Origin: Rhizobium freirei PRF 81
GTDB taxonomy: Bacteria; Pseudomonadota; Alphaproteobacteria; Rhizobiales; Rhizobiaceae
Direction of reading: 5' to 3'
NCBI RefSeq assembly: GCF_000359745.1
Contig: NZ_AQHN01000084.1
Span: 434,001-498,000, forward strand
Length of the DNA stretch: 64,000 bases
Shown here: one piece after another, positions 35,366-44,392 of the stretch
How the letters are laid out: each line of letters starts with the position of its first letter
Position numbering within the stretch: position 1 is the first letter of the stretch
Position numbers and translations under genes: made by a program
Notes under the pieces: model-generated
Seen by the model: only the letters and a program-made list of their open reading frames with translations
What the model was told of the DNA's origin: nothing
Database searches by the model: none

Positions 35366-36613
35366 ATGCGTAAACTACTATTGGCAGGTCTGGTTGCGGG
35401 GTTCAGCGCCCTTGCGGCCAATGCAGCTCAGGCTGTCGAAATCGAATATTGGCAGTATGTCTTCGAGACACGCGTCAAGGCGATGGACAAGCTGATCGAG
35501 AATTTCGAGAAGGCCAATCCGGATATCAAGGTCAAGCAGGTCACATTCCCTTACGACGACTATCAGACGCGCGTGATTGCCGCGAAAATGGCGGGCAAGA
35601 GCCCGGACGTGATGCAGCTCTTCTATGGCTGGCTCGACAAGTTCGTCGCCGGCGGCATTCTGCAGCCGCTGCCGAAGGACGCCTTCCCGCATGACAAGAT
35701 CGAAAGCGAATTCTTCCCGATCGTTTCGGCGATGAAGCGCGGCGACGACTATTACGGTCTGCCGACCGCCGTCCGATCGCTGGCCTTGTTCTACAACAAA
35801 AAGGCCTTCACCGAAGCCGGCCTCGATCCGAGCAAGCCGCCGAAGACGCTCGACGAACTCGTCGAAGCCGCCAAGAAGACCACGAAGCGAGACGCTTCCG
35901 GCAATCTTCTGGCCGAAGGCATCACGCTCGACATGCCGGGCCAGGACCAGCATTGGTGGCGCGAGGTTCTGGTGCGCCAGTTCGGTGGCCAGCCCTATAC
36001 CAACAAGGATCGCAAGGTCGCCTACAACGATGCTGCCGGCGAAAAGGCGCTCGCCTTCTATACCGGTCTCCAGACCGAGCAGAAGGTCGGCGAAGTCAAG
36101 TTCATGGATGAAGGTCAGGCGGCGTTCCGTGCCGGCAAGGCCGCCATGACCATCGACGGTACGTTCCGCCTCGGGTCCTTCCGCAGCATCAAGGATTTCG
36201 AGTGGGGCGTGACGGAACTTCCGGCCAATGCCGAAGGTGTTCGTTCCAACTATGCCAGCTACTTTGCCAACGGCATCAGCGCCAAGGCAAGCGGCGAGAA
36301 GCTGAAGGCGGCCGAGAAGTTCCTGAACTACATCTCCTCGCCTGAAGCCATGGACATCTGGCTGAAGGATGTCGGCGAGTTGCCGGCGCGCCGTTCCGCG
36401 GCCATGACCGAGAAGAACCTGGCCGATCCGATCTACAGCCCGTTCCTTAAAGGTCTGGAATATGCGCATACGACCATGTTCGCCGACGAGCAGAAGCAGC
36501 GTCAGATTGCGATCGACATGGCCAACCGCGTGATCCTGGAAAAGCAGCCCGCCAAAGACTCCGTCGATCAGGCGGCCAAGGCCGAGCAGCCGGTGCTCGA
36601 CGCGGCCAAGTAA
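35366..36613 (+). CDS. CUT1 extracellular solute-binding protein
   Basis: A 415-residue periplasmic binding protein. A Sec signal peptide (MRKLLLAGLVAGFSALAANA) ends near AQA, and the mature protein begins VEIEYWQY. Later motifs such as PTAVRSLALFYNKKAF are typical of family 1 sugar-binding proteins. GGGAGGA precedes the ATG. It is the first gene of a six-gene operon and delivers substrate to the two permeases. The ligand is unknown; context suggests an N-acylated or amino-acid-conjugated sugar. Confidence 0.88.
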   Translation: MRKLLLAGLVAGFSALAANAAQAVEIEYWQYVFETRVKAMDKLIENFEKANPDIKVKQVTFPYDDYQTRVIAAKMAGKSPDVMQLFYGWLDKFVAGGILQPLPKDAFPHDKIESEFFPIVSAMKRGDDYYGLPTAVRSLALFYNKKAFTEAGLDPSKPPKTLDELVEAAKKTTKRDASGNLLAEGITLDMPGQDQHWWREVLVRQFGGQPYTNKDRKVAYNDAAGEKALAFYTGLQTEQKVGEVKFMDEGQAAFRAGKAAMTIDGTFRLGSFRSIKDFEWGVTELPANAEGVRSNYASYFANGISAKASGEKLKAAEKFLNYISSPEAMDIWLKDVGELPARRSAAMTEKNLADPIYSPFLKGLEYAHTTMFADEQKQRQIAIDMANRVILEKQPAKDSVDQAAKAEQPVLDAAK

Positions 36614-36633
36614 GGGCAATGGCAAACCAGCGG

Positions 36634-36649
36634 AGCGGCATGTGCCGCT
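36634..36649 (+). terminator. Intercistronic hairpin between binding-protein and permease genes
   Basis: AGCGGCA-TG-TGCCGCT forms a compact stem in the 94-bp gap after the binding-protein gene. Such hairpins usually cause partial termination or protect the upstream mRNA, giving more binding protein than membrane subunits. Confidence 0.45.
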
Positions 36650-36707
36650 TCGTCTTCCCTTGCCTGTGTGAGGCACCGCATATTCCGCTGCCAAAGGGTT
36701 TTGAAAC

Positions 36708-37652
36708 ATGACAATGACGGCTGAAACAGGCGGCATGGCGAACGGGCCCTCGGGCAATCGCCTCACGGATCGCCTTTCCATGCGCACGCGACGGCTGATC
36801 TGGGTGTGGAGCTTTCTCGCCCTGCCGATCCTTTTCTATTCGGTCATCCGCTTTTATCCGACGGTGGAAGCCTTCTGGCTCTCCTTCACCGACTGGGATC
36901 TGATGAACCCGCCGAATTTCATCGGCATCGCCAACTACCAGAAGCTGTTTTCCGATCCGGAATTCTGGAAGGTGTTCAAGAACACCTTCACCTATCTGCT
37001 GATCGGTACGCCCATCAGCCTCCTGGTCTCGTTCACGATCGCTTATTTTCTCGACCGCGTGCACTTCATGCATGGGTTCATCCGCGCCCTCTATTTCCTG
37101 CCCTATCTGACGACGGCCGCCGCCATGGCGTGGGTCTGGCGCTGGTTCTATCAACCCGCGCCGATCGGCTTCATCAATAATATCTTGAATGCCGTCGGCC
37201 TGCCGCAGCAGGGCTTTCTGCGCTCGGTCGATCAAGGGCTTTATGCCATCATGGCAACGTCCATATGGGCGGGCCTCGGTTTCCAGATCATCATCTTCAT
37301 GGCCGGTCTGCGTGCTATCCCCAATACGTTCTACGAGGCGGCACGCATCGACGGCCTCGGCGAATGGGCGATCCTGCGCAAGATCACGATCCCGCTTTTG
37401 AAGCCGACCACGGTTTTCCTCGTCGTCTTCTCCTCGATCGGTTTCCTGCGCATCTTCGATCAGGTCTACAACATGACCACGAATGATCCGGGCGGTCCGC
37501 TCGGTTCGACAAAGCCGCTGGTCCTGATGATCTACCAGACGGCATTTTCCTCCTATGCGATGGGCTATGCGGCTGCGCAGACCGTCGTTCTCTTCACCAT
37601 CCTGCTTTGCGTCTCGCTGTTGCAGCTCTGGATTCTGAGGGAAAAGAAATGA
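36708..37652 (+). CDS. CUT1 ABC permease (MalF/UgpA type)
   Basis: A 314-residue inner-membrane protein with six predicted segments and the EAA loop EAARIDGLGEWAILRKI. TNDPGGPLGSTKPL is the usual periplasmic loop of UgpA-like permeases. Its stop overlaps the next permease start in an ATGA. An ATG two codons downstream is an alternative start. Confidence 0.88.
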   Translation: MTMTAETGGMANGPSGNRLTDRLSMRTRRLIWVWSFLALPILFYSVIRFYPTVEAFWLSFTDWDLMNPPNFIGIANYQKLFSDPEFWKVFKNTFTYLLIGTPISLLVSFTIAYFLDRVHFMHGFIRALYFLPYLTTAAAMAWVWRWFYQPAPIGFINNILNAVGLPQQGFLRSVDQGLYAIMATSIWAGLGFQIIIFMAGLRAIPNTFYEAARIDGLGEWAILRKITIPLLKPTTVFLVVFSSIGFLRIFDQVYNMTTNDPGGPLGSTKPLVLMIYQTAFSSYAMGYAAAQTVVLFTILLCVSLLQLWILREKK

Positions 37653-38500
37653 CTACGTCAGCTCAAACCAAGCCTTTGCCGTTCCAGAACCTGCGACCCG
37701 GCCGCATCCTCATGTGGACGCTGCTGTTCATCGGCGGCCTCATCATGATCACGCCGCTGGCGTTCATGTTCTCCACCTCACTGAAGACGGCGGGGCAGGT
37801 CTACGATCTGCGCCTGATCCCGGCAGAACCGACGCTTGCGAACTACGTCACCATTCTCGCCGACGGGCGTTTCCTGCGCTGGTTCATGAACTCCATGATC
37901 GTCGCAGTCGTCGTCACGCTGTCGAACGTCTTTTTCGACAGCCTCGTCGGCTATACGCTGGCGAAGTTCCAGTTCCGCGGCCGCTATTTCATCTTCCTCG
38001 CCATTCTCTCGACGTTGATGATCCCGACAGAAATGCTTGTCATCCCGTGGTATCTGATGTCGAGCAAGCTCGGCTGGCTGGATAGCTACTGGGGTATCAT
38101 GTTCCCCGGCATGATGACGGCCTTCGGCACCTTCCTGATGAAGCAATTCTTCGAAGGCGTTCCGAACGACTTTCTCGAAGCCGCCCGTGTCGACGGCCTC
38201 AACGAGTTCCAGATCTGGTGGAAGGTGGCGATGCCGCTGGTAACGCCTGCGCTCTCCGCGCTCGCGATCTTCACCTTCCTCGGCAATTGGACCGCATTCT
38301 TCTGGCCGCTGATCGTGTCCACGAGCCCGGAACTTTATACATTGCCGGTCGGGCTTTCGAGCTTTGCCGTCGAGCAGTCCATCCAGTGGGAAATGATCAT
38401 GACGGGCGCTGCCATCGCCACGCTTCCCACACTCCTCGTCTTCCTTCTTCTTCAGCGTTACATCGTCCGCGGTGTCATGCTTGCAGGCCTAAAGGGTTGA
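37649..38500 (+). CDS. CUT1 ABC permease (MalG/UgpE type)
   Basis: A 283-residue inner-membrane permease pairing with the preceding gene product. EAARVDGLNEFQIWWKVAMP is the EAA loop that docks on the ATPase. AGGGAAAAGAA precedes the ATG. The argininosuccinate-lyase-like gene begins 3 bp after its stop. Confidence 0.88.
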   Translation: MTTSAQTKPLPFQNLRPGRILMWTLLFIGGLIMITPLAFMFSTSLKTAGQVYDLRLIPAEPTLANYVTILADGRFLRWFMNSMIVAVVVTLSNVFFDSLVGYTLAKFQFRGRYFIFLAILSTLMIPTEMLVIPWYLMSSKLGWLDSYWGIMFPGMMTAFGTFLMKQFFEGVPNDFLEAARVDGLNEFQIWWKVAMPLVTPALSALAIFTFLGNWTAFFWPLIVSTSPELYTLPVGLSSFAVEQSIQWEMIMTGAAIATLPTLLVFLLLQRYIVRGVMLAGLKG

Positions 38501-38503
38501 ACC

Positions 38504-40018
38504 ATGTCCGATCTCGATCCCCGGCTCTCCGATAAAAGCGTCTTCCCCGATCCGGTTTATAAGGAAACCGTGCTTCGTCCGCTTTTCGACGGTGCCAAGA
38601 CCCACCATGTCGACGGCTTCCGCCGCATCGACCGCGCGCATCTGGTGATGCTGACCGAAACAGGCATTCTGGACCGCGAGCAGGCGGCTGCAATCGCGGG
38701 CGCATTGGAGGCCATCGATCGGGAAATCGATCCCTCCAAGCTCACCTATACCGGCGAGGTCGAGGACTTCTTCTTCCTGATCGAAAAGGAGCTGAAGGCC
38801 CGCATCGGTGCAGATATTGCGGGCCGTCTGCACACGGCGCGCTCGCGCAACGATATCGACCACACCCTGTTCAAGCTTGGCCTGAAGGAACGCATCGACA
38901 CACTGACATCAAAGGTTCGCAATCTGATGGATGCGATGATCGCCGCTGCCGAACGCGAAAAGGAGACGCTGATCGTCGCCTACACGCATGGCCAGCCGGC
39001 GCAGCCTTCGACGTTCGGCCATTATCTTTCGGCGGCGATAGAGGTTCTCATCCGCGACCTGGAGCGATTGGAAGCCGCGCGCGCGATCGTCAACCTGTCT
39101 CCCATGGGAGCGGCAGCGATCACCACCTCGGGCTTCGCGATCGATCGCGCACGGGTCGCGGAGCTGCTGGGCTTTGCCGCTCCTTTGTCCAACTCCTATA
39201 GCTGCATCGCCGCGGTGGATTACATCACCTCGACCTATTCGGCGCTGGAATTGATGTTCTTGCATCTCGGGCGCCTGATCCAGGACTTCCAGTTCTGGAC
39301 GAGCTTCGAAGTCGGCCAGATCTATGTTCCCCATGCTTTCGTACAGATCTCCTCGATCATGCCGCAGAAGCGCAATCCGGTGCCGGTCGAACATATGCGC
39401 CATCTGGCGAGCCAGACCATGGGCCGGGCGCGCACGGTTCTCGACGTAATGCATAACACGCCATTCACCGACATGAACGACAGCGAAGGCGAGACCCAGC
39501 AGATGGGGTACGAGGCATTTGCCTCGGCTGGCCGCGTTCTCGATCTTTTGGCCGCTTTTATCGGGGCGATCCGCATCGATCCGGCGCGCGTGGGGGAAAA
39601 TATCCGCCGCTCCTGCATCACCATTACCGAACTGGCGGATTCATTGGTCCGCATAGAGGGCCTCTCGTTCCGGCAGGCCCATGAGATAGCGGCAAAGGTA
39701 GCGCGCGCTGTCGTCACTGTTGGCGGTGGGCTGGAGAAGGACGGCTTCGAGCCGTTCCTCGAAGCATTCCGCGAGGCGACTTCCCGCGAACCCTCCTTCG
39801 GGCGCGAAAAATTCGAGGAGCTGGTGTCGCCGCAGCATTTCGTCGCCGTGCGCGACCGGTTGGGCGGACCGGCGCCCAAGGCGATGGATGCCGCACTCGC
39901 ACGGCATAAGGCGGAAGCCGGTCGCTTCAAGGCGCTGGCCTCGGATCACGCGGCAGGCGAAGCGAAGGCTGCACGCGAACTCAATGAGAAATTCAGTGCA
40001 CTTGTGGAGGCATGCTGA
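38504..40018 (+). CDS. Argininosuccinate lyase-like enzyme of the aspartase/fumarase superfamily
   Basis: A 504-residue homologue of ArgH. The superfamily signature loop is SSIMPQKRNP (about 284-293) and the catalytic-His motif is YTHGQPAQPSTFGH. The substrate motif, usually RSRNDQ-x-x-T-D in ArgH, reads RSRNDIDHTL, and the protein is some 40 residues longer than ArgH. It should break a C-N bond and release fumarate, as ArgH and EDDS lyase do, but the unusual motif and the sugar ABC operon argue against arginine biosynthesis. It lies between permease and ATPase genes, 3 bp and -1 bp away. A catabolic lyase for an aspartate- or succinyl-linked sugar is the best guess. Confidence 0.8.
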   Translation: MSDLDPRLSDKSVFPDPVYKETVLRPLFDGAKTHHVDGFRRIDRAHLVMLTETGILDREQAAAIAGALEAIDREIDPSKLTYTGEVEDFFFLIEKELKARIGADIAGRLHTARSRNDIDHTLFKLGLKERIDTLTSKVRNLMDAMIAAAEREKETLIVAYTHGQPAQPSTFGHYLSAAIEVLIRDLERLEAARAIVNLSPMGAAAITTSGFAIDRARVAELLGFAAPLSNSYSCIAAVDYITSTYSALELMFLHLGRLIQDFQFWTSFEVGQIYVPHAFVQISSIMPQKRNPVPVEHMRHLASQTMGRARTVLDVMHNTPFTDMNDSEGETQQMGYEAFASAGRVLDLLAAFIGAIRIDPARVGENIRRSCITITELADSLVRIEGLSFRQAHEIAAKVARAVVTVGGGLEKDGFEPFLEAFREATSREPSFGREKFEELVSPQHFVAVRDRLGGPAPKAMDAALARHKAEAGRFKALASDHAAGEAKAARELNEKFSALVEAC

Positions 40019-41052
40019 TGGCGACCATCGAACTCGAAAAGCTGGTCAAACGCTATGGCAAGGTCGAAGCCGTCCGGGCTATCGATCTTCAGATCAAGGA
40101 TGGGGAGTTCGTCGTCTTTGTCGGACCTTCGGGCTGCGGCAAGTCCACGACGCTGCGCATGATAGCCGGCCTTGAGGATATTTCCGGCGGCCATCTCAAG
40201 ATCGGCGGCGCTGTCGTCAACGAGCGCGATCCCAAGCAGCGCAACATCGCCATGGTGTTCCAGAATTATGCGATCTATCCGCATATGACCGTGCGGCAGA
40301 ACATCGGTTTCGGCCTCTACACCTCGAAACTGTCCAAGGCGGAGAAGGACCAGCGTATCGAGGAGACCGGCAAGGCGCTCGGCCTCGAACCCTATCTCGA
40401 CCGCCGCCCGGCAGCCTTGTCCGGCGGCCAGCGCCAGCGCGTCGCCATCGGCCGCGCCATGGTGCGCAACCCGTCCGCCTTCCTCTTTGACGAGCCGCTG
40501 TCCAACCTCGACGCCCAGCTGCGCGCGCAGATGCGTATCGAGATCAAGCGGCTGCATCAGCGCCTGAAGACGACCACCGTGTATGTGACGCACGATCAGG
40601 TCGAAGCCATGACCATGGCCGACCGCATCGTCGTCATGCGCGACGGTCGCATTCTGCAGACCGGCACGCCGACCGAGCTTTACGAGAACCCGGTCGATGT
40701 GTTCACGGCACGCTTCATCGGCAGCCCGTCGATGAATCTGACCAAGGGGCGCCGCAACGGAACCGGAGTGGACCTCGCGCCTGATGGCGACGTGCTTGTT
40801 GGTGTCCGCCCGCATGATCTGAGGGTCGAAGAGGACAAGTCCGGCGGCCTGTCGCTGCGCGGCACCGTCACTGCAGTGGAGCCGCTCGGCGCGGAAACGC
40901 TGGTTCATCTCGATATCAATGGCGCGTCCATCGTCGCCACGGCACCGGGCAAGGTCATTCCGGAAACCGGCAGCACGCTTGCCGTCTCCGCGCCGGCGGG
41001 CAGCCTCTATCTCTTCGATGCCAAGACCGAGAAGAGCCTGGGCCGCTTATGA
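40018..41052 (+). CDS. CUT1 ABC transporter ATP-binding protein (MalK/UgpC type)
   Basis: A 344-residue ATPase with Walker A GPSGCGKST (about 35-43), LSGGQRQRV (about 132), LFDEPLSNLD (about 153) and a C-terminal TOBE domain. The ATG of MATIELEK is chosen because GGAGG lies 7 nt upstream; an ATG two codons earlier is only 1 nt from it. The start shares a base with the lyase stop codon, so the two are translationally coupled. Confidence 0.9.
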   Translation: MATIELEKLVKRYGKVEAVRAIDLQIKDGEFVVFVGPSGCGKSTTLRMIAGLEDISGGHLKIGGAVVNERDPKQRNIAMVFQNYAIYPHMTVRQNIGFGLYTSKLSKAEKDQRIEETGKALGLEPYLDRRPAALSGGQRQRVAIGRAMVRNPSAFLFDEPLSNLDAQLRAQMRIEIKRLHQRLKTTTVYVTHDQVEAMTMADRIVVMRDGRILQTGTPTELYENPVDVFTARFIGSPSMNLTKGRRNGTGVDLAPDGDVLVGVRPHDLRVEEDKSGGLSLRGTVTAVEPLGAETLVHLDINGASIVATAPGKVIPETGSTLAVSAPAGSLYLFDAKTEKSLGRL

Positions 41053-41960
41053 TACCGCAACAATTCAAGCGTCCGGCTGTCCTCAGCATAGGACGGATTT
41101 ACTGCGACCTCATTTTCACCGGGCTGCAATCGCTGCCGCGGCCGGGGCGTGAGGTTTTCGCCGAAAACATGAAGATGGCGGCCGGCGGCGGCGCGTTCAT
41201 ATCCGCCGCGCATCTTGCCCATGCGGGCAGGGCGGTGGCGCTGGTCGCGCGCCTCGGCTTTGACGGCCTGTCGCGCGGCATCGAGCCGGATCTCAAAATC
41301 GGCGGCCTGGATCTGCGCTTTCTTGAGCGCGCCGACGATGCCGGCCCGCAGGTGACGGTGGCGAGTGTGATCGGCAACGACCGGGCATTTCTGTCGCGTC
41401 GCGCCGGCTCGGCGCTGCCGGCGACACTTTCCGCTGCGTTGCAATGGCAAGATGCCGGGCATCTGCATATTGCGGAATTTGCGACGTTGCACGAAATCCC
41501 CTATCTGGTGCAGCAGGCAAAGTCCGTCGGTCTTTCGGTTTCGCTCGATCCGAGCTGGGACGAGACGCTGATCTACGATCCCGGCCTGCTCGCCGCCTGC
41601 GAGGGTGTCGATATATTCCTGCCCAACCGGGAAGAGGCGCAGGCGATTACCGGTCACGACGATCCGGTGGCGGCGCTCGACGTTCTCGCAAAGCATTTCC
41701 CGATCGTTGCATTGAAGGGCGGTGGTGAGGGCGCATGGCTTCGTGCCGCCGACAGGCATGCCCATCTGCCGGCGAAAAATGTTCCGGTGATCGATACCAC
41801 GGGTGCAGGTGACGCGTTCAATGCCGGATTTATCGATGCTTGGCTTGAAGGGCATGATGTGCACCGCGCGTTGGCGGCCGGCATCGACTATGGCAGTCTT
41901 GCGGTGCAGGCCGCCGGCGGCGCGGCCGTGCTGCGCTCTGCGGAACGCATAGCCGGATAA
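41049..41960 (+). CDS. PfkB-family sugar kinase
   Basis: A 303-residue ribokinase-fold kinase with AGGGAFISAAHLAHAG near the N-terminus and the canonical DTTGAGDAFNAGF catalytic motif (about 248-260). It overlaps the ATPase gene by 4 bp and ends the operon. It is expected to phosphorylate the sugar freed by the deacetylase and lyase. It is distinct from the other PfkB protein in this window, whose motif is DTLAAGD. Confidence 0.85.
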   Translation: MIPQQFKRPAVLSIGRIYCDLIFTGLQSLPRPGREVFAENMKMAAGGGAFISAAHLAHAGRAVALVARLGFDGLSRGIEPDLKIGGLDLRFLERADDAGPQVTVASVIGNDRAFLSRRAGSALPATLSAALQWQDAGHLHIAEFATLHEIPYLVQQAKSVGLSVSLDPSWDETLIYDPGLLAACEGVDIFLPNREEAQAITGHDDPVAALDVLAKHFPIVALKGGGEGAWLRAADRHAHLPAKNVPVIDTTGAGDAFNAGFIDAWLEGHDVHRALAAGIDYGSLAVQAAGGAAVLRSAERIAG

Positions 41961-42062
41961 AATGGGGTTCCACCCGATAAGCGGCTAATTTCGAACAAGA
42001 AAATCAGCCGCTTTGGCGGCAGATCCCCGACCGTCGGGCATCGCCTCTTCCTTGCGGGCATT

Positions 42063-42168
42063 GATCGAGCGTTTCCGTTTTAAACAGCGTCACGGAAATG
42101 CTCGATCTCTTTGTTTTCACGCAATTTCGGAGGTAAAGCCGCTTCGCACCTTTGCTGGAATTGCTCTG
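42063..42168. repeat. RIME-like intergenic palindromic element, copy 1
   Basis: Two consecutive palindromes. The first has arms GATCGAGCGTTTCCGT (42063-42078) and ACGGAAATGCTCGATC (42092-42107) with one mismatch. The second runs from GCAATT (42121) to AATTGC (42165). Order, spacing and sequence match the second copy at 63431-63535. It fills most of the 301-bp gap between the convergent PfkB and RuBisCO-like genes; nothing else was seen there. RIMEs are dispersed elements of Rhizobiaceae. Confidence 0.65.
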
Positions 42169-42261
42169 GATTTTGATATCCGGAGCAAGGTCGTCACGTT
42201 GCTGGCGAACAACCGAATGATGCGTGCAGCTGCGCGCCCATGTTAGATCGGCCCGCACGCC

Positions 42262-43389
42262 TCAGGCAGATCGAGCGTTGACGGCATCGCACAAACGCTG
42301 GCATGCCTCGACGAGGTTGTCTTGCTCCAGCAGCGCTCCGCCAACCAAGTACATAATATCGTTGCCATAGGCCTCGCGCATCTCGGCAACCCGGTTCAAT
42401 GTCATGCCGCCGCCAGGGGCCGGGACAATGGTCTTCAGGCCGCCAAGTTCGACCGAGCAAGCATCAGCGATCGACACACACTCCTCGCGCGTAAAGCCGA
42501 AACGGCCACCGAAATTCGGATAGATGACGGCATCCGCTCCCATCAGCCGGTGCAGAGTTCCGAAGAAGGCGCGATGGCTAAATCCGCAGTCGGGCGAGAC
42601 GACGTTCGCGCCGGAAAAGGCAGGGTGCGAGACGATGGGCAGGGTGAAATCCGGATCTGCGGCGAGGCTGCGGATGACATCATAGCCGGTAAGCGCAGGA
42701 GCGATCATGATACCGCCGGCACCGGCTTCCTGAGCCTGCTGTGCTCGCTCAACAACAGCATTGGCAGGACCTGTCACGTTCGGCACGAAGCTCGCCTTGC
42801 GACCGCTCTTGACGTTGGCTTCGCCAACGGCCTCCACGCAAGCCTTTAGCCGCTCGGCGAACGGTGATGTCTTCTGGTCGACCAGACCATGATCGTCCTT
42901 GACATAATGCATGCCGCCAAGTGCGAAATCATGGGCAAGGCGCGCAAGCTCCTTCGTCGGAAGGCCGACCGGCTTGATCGCCGACATGAGCAATGGCGTT
43001 TCGCCAACGCCGGCGCGGGCGCGGAGCCCCGCGATGCCATGCCGCGGCCCCTTGCAAAGATCGAGGATGCCAGGCGAAAGGCCGATATCCTCCACCTTCA
43101 GGCCGGGTTTGATGGAACTGTTGCCGAAGACGATATTGAGAAATTGCGGGAAATCGCCGCCAATATCGTCTTCCGAGTAGGAGATGGTTGCTAGGAAGCC
43201 CTGGCGTCCATCCGGATCTTTATCCAGCGCTTCCAGCCGCCCCAGGATTTCGTCTTCGACATAGCCCTTCGGCACGACATGGCGCGGAATTTCGACGGTC
43301 TGTTCAAGCGCGATGTCGAGGGCGCGTTTTCGTGCCTCTTCGGCATCGGCCGTCCGGATGAAATAGGTGACGGTGAAGCGCGGAGCCAT
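42262..43389 (-). CDS. RuBisCO-like protein (form IV)
   Basis: A 375-residue homologue of the RuBisCO large subunit, shorter than forms I-III. The first active-site Lys is kept in SAIKPVGL, but the Lys two residues later is Val. The carbamylation-site region reads VKDDHG instead of KDDE. SHPAF keeps His but loses the next Arg, and the loop-6 Lys is missing. It cannot be a CO2-fixing enzyme. Relatives in Rhodospirillum isomerise 5-methylthioribulose-1-phosphate. It is the last gene of the mtnK-mtnA-transketolase operon, and its ATG overlaps the previous stop (TGATG). It probably enolises and isomerises the MtnA product. Confidence 0.88.
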   Translation of the reverse strand: MAPRFTVTYFIRTADAEEARKRALDIALEQTVEIPRHVVPKGYVEDEILGRLEALDKDPDGRQGFLATISYSEDDIGGDFPQFLNIVFGNSSIKPGLKVEDIGLSPGILDLCKGPRHGIAGLRARAGVGETPLLMSAIKPVGLPTKELARLAHDFALGGMHYVKDDHGLVDQKTSPFAERLKACVEAVGEANVKSGRKASFVPNVTGPANAVVERAQQAQEAGAGGIMIAPALTGYDVIRSLAADPDFTLPIVSHPAFSGANVVSPDCGFSHRAFFGTLHRLMGADAVIYPNFGGRFGFTREECVSIADACSVELGGLKTIVPAPGGGMTLNRVAEMREAYGNDIMYLVGGALLEQDNLVEACQRLCDAVNARSA

Positions 43390-44390
43390 CAGAGTGCCTC
43401 GGCCTTCTGGGCCGAATGAACGTGGTCGAGACGGACTTCTGCCAACTCATCCTCGCCGATGGAGAGCGGCTTGCCGAGTAGCTGTTCGATGGCGCCGACA
43501 AGCGCGCCGGCATCGAGCCCGTATTTTTTCATCAGATATGGCTTGGAGGCGCCATGCGCAAAGGTGTCGTTGAGGCCGAGCCGCTTCAGCTTGATGCCGA
43601 TGCCTTCTTCAGCCAGAATCTCCGCCACCAGCGAGCCGAGGCCGCCGACGATCGTGTGGTTTTCGAGTGTGACGACACCTTTCTTGCCGCGGGCTGCCTT
43701 CAGCAGGCCATCACGGTCGAATGGCTTCAACGTCGAGGCGTGCAGGTGATGGACGCCGATCCCGAGCGCCTTGAGCGGTCCGCTCGCGCGCAGCGCTTCC
43801 TCTGTACAAACCCCAGAACTGACGACAAGAATGTCGTCGCCTTCGGAAAGCGTACGTAGCCTGTTGAACTCAAAAGGTGTGGAGAAGAGGCGCGGCACCT
43901 CGCCGCGCAGGACCCGGACATAGACGGGGCCATCGATGGCATCAGCGACCTCAAGCACGGTTTCGACTTCCGTTGCATCGCCGGTTTCAAGCACGGTCAT
44001 GTTCGGCACGGCACGCATGACGGCGATGTCTTCGATTGCCTGATGGGTGATGCCACCCGGCGTCGTGATGCCAGGCAGAAAACCCATGAGCCGCACCTTG
44101 CGGTTGGAATAGGCAATCGAATTGATCAGCTGATCGTAGGGGCGGCGATACAGAAAAACCGAGAACGTATGGAGGAACGGGCGATAGCCCTGCATCGCAA
44201 GGCCGCCGGCAAAGGACAGCATGTTCTGCTCGGCCATGCCGAGCGTAAGAAACTGTTCCGGATGCCTGTCGCGGAAGCCGTCGACCTCGCAGGAGGAGGT
44301 AAGATCCGCCGAAAGGCAGAGCACTTCCGGCCGCGCGACCGCAAAGGTTTCGAACGCCTTGGCATAGGGACGGTTGACGATCTCGACCAT
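43389..44390 (-). CDS. Transketolase C-terminal subunit (pyrimidine-binding plus C domain)
   Basis: A 333-residue protein corresponding to the second half of transketolase. It has the ThDP-activating Glu in TLGMAEQNMLSFAGGLA, the ITTPGGITHQAIEDIAVMRAVPN segment, and a C-terminal domain with VVTLENHTIVGGLGS. The N-terminal half is the adjacent upstream gene, 2 bp away, so the two form an alpha2beta2-type enzyme. It transfers or releases a two-carbon ketol unit using ThDP. Context suggests an unusual donor such as a 1-substituted xylulose-5-phosphate made by the RuBisCO-like protein. Confidence 0.88.
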   Translation of the reverse strand: MVEIVNRPYAKAFETFAVARPEVLCLSADLTSSCEVDGFRDRHPEQFLTLGMAEQNMLSFAGGLAMQGYRPFLHTFSVFLYRRPYDQLINSIAYSNRKVRLMGFLPGITTPGGITHQAIEDIAVMRAVPNMTVLETGDATEVETVLEVADAIDGPVYVRVLRGEVPRLFSTPFEFNRLRTLSEGDDILVVSSGVCTEEALRASGPLKALGIGVHHLHASTLKPFDRDGLLKAARGKKGVVTLENHTIVGGLGSLVAEILAEEGIGIKLKRLGLNDTFAHGASKPYLMKKYGLDAGALVGAIEQLLGKPLSIGEDELAEVRLDHVHSAQKAEAL

Positions 44391-44392
44391 GT

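Noticed and set aside
35378..36787. A 469-codon minus-strand open frame antisense to the CUT1 binding protein
   Set aside because: Composition is that of a codon-complement shadow; the plus strand has a signal peptide, family motifs and a good ribosome-binding site.
38504..40018. Calling the lyase the housekeeping argH
   Set aside because: Its substrate motif differs and it is embedded in a sugar ABC operon.
42262..43389. Calling the RuBisCO-like gene a carbon-fixing RuBisCO
   Set aside because: Key carboxylase residues are replaced, there is no small subunit or phosphoribulokinase gene, and the neighbours are methylthioribose-type genes.
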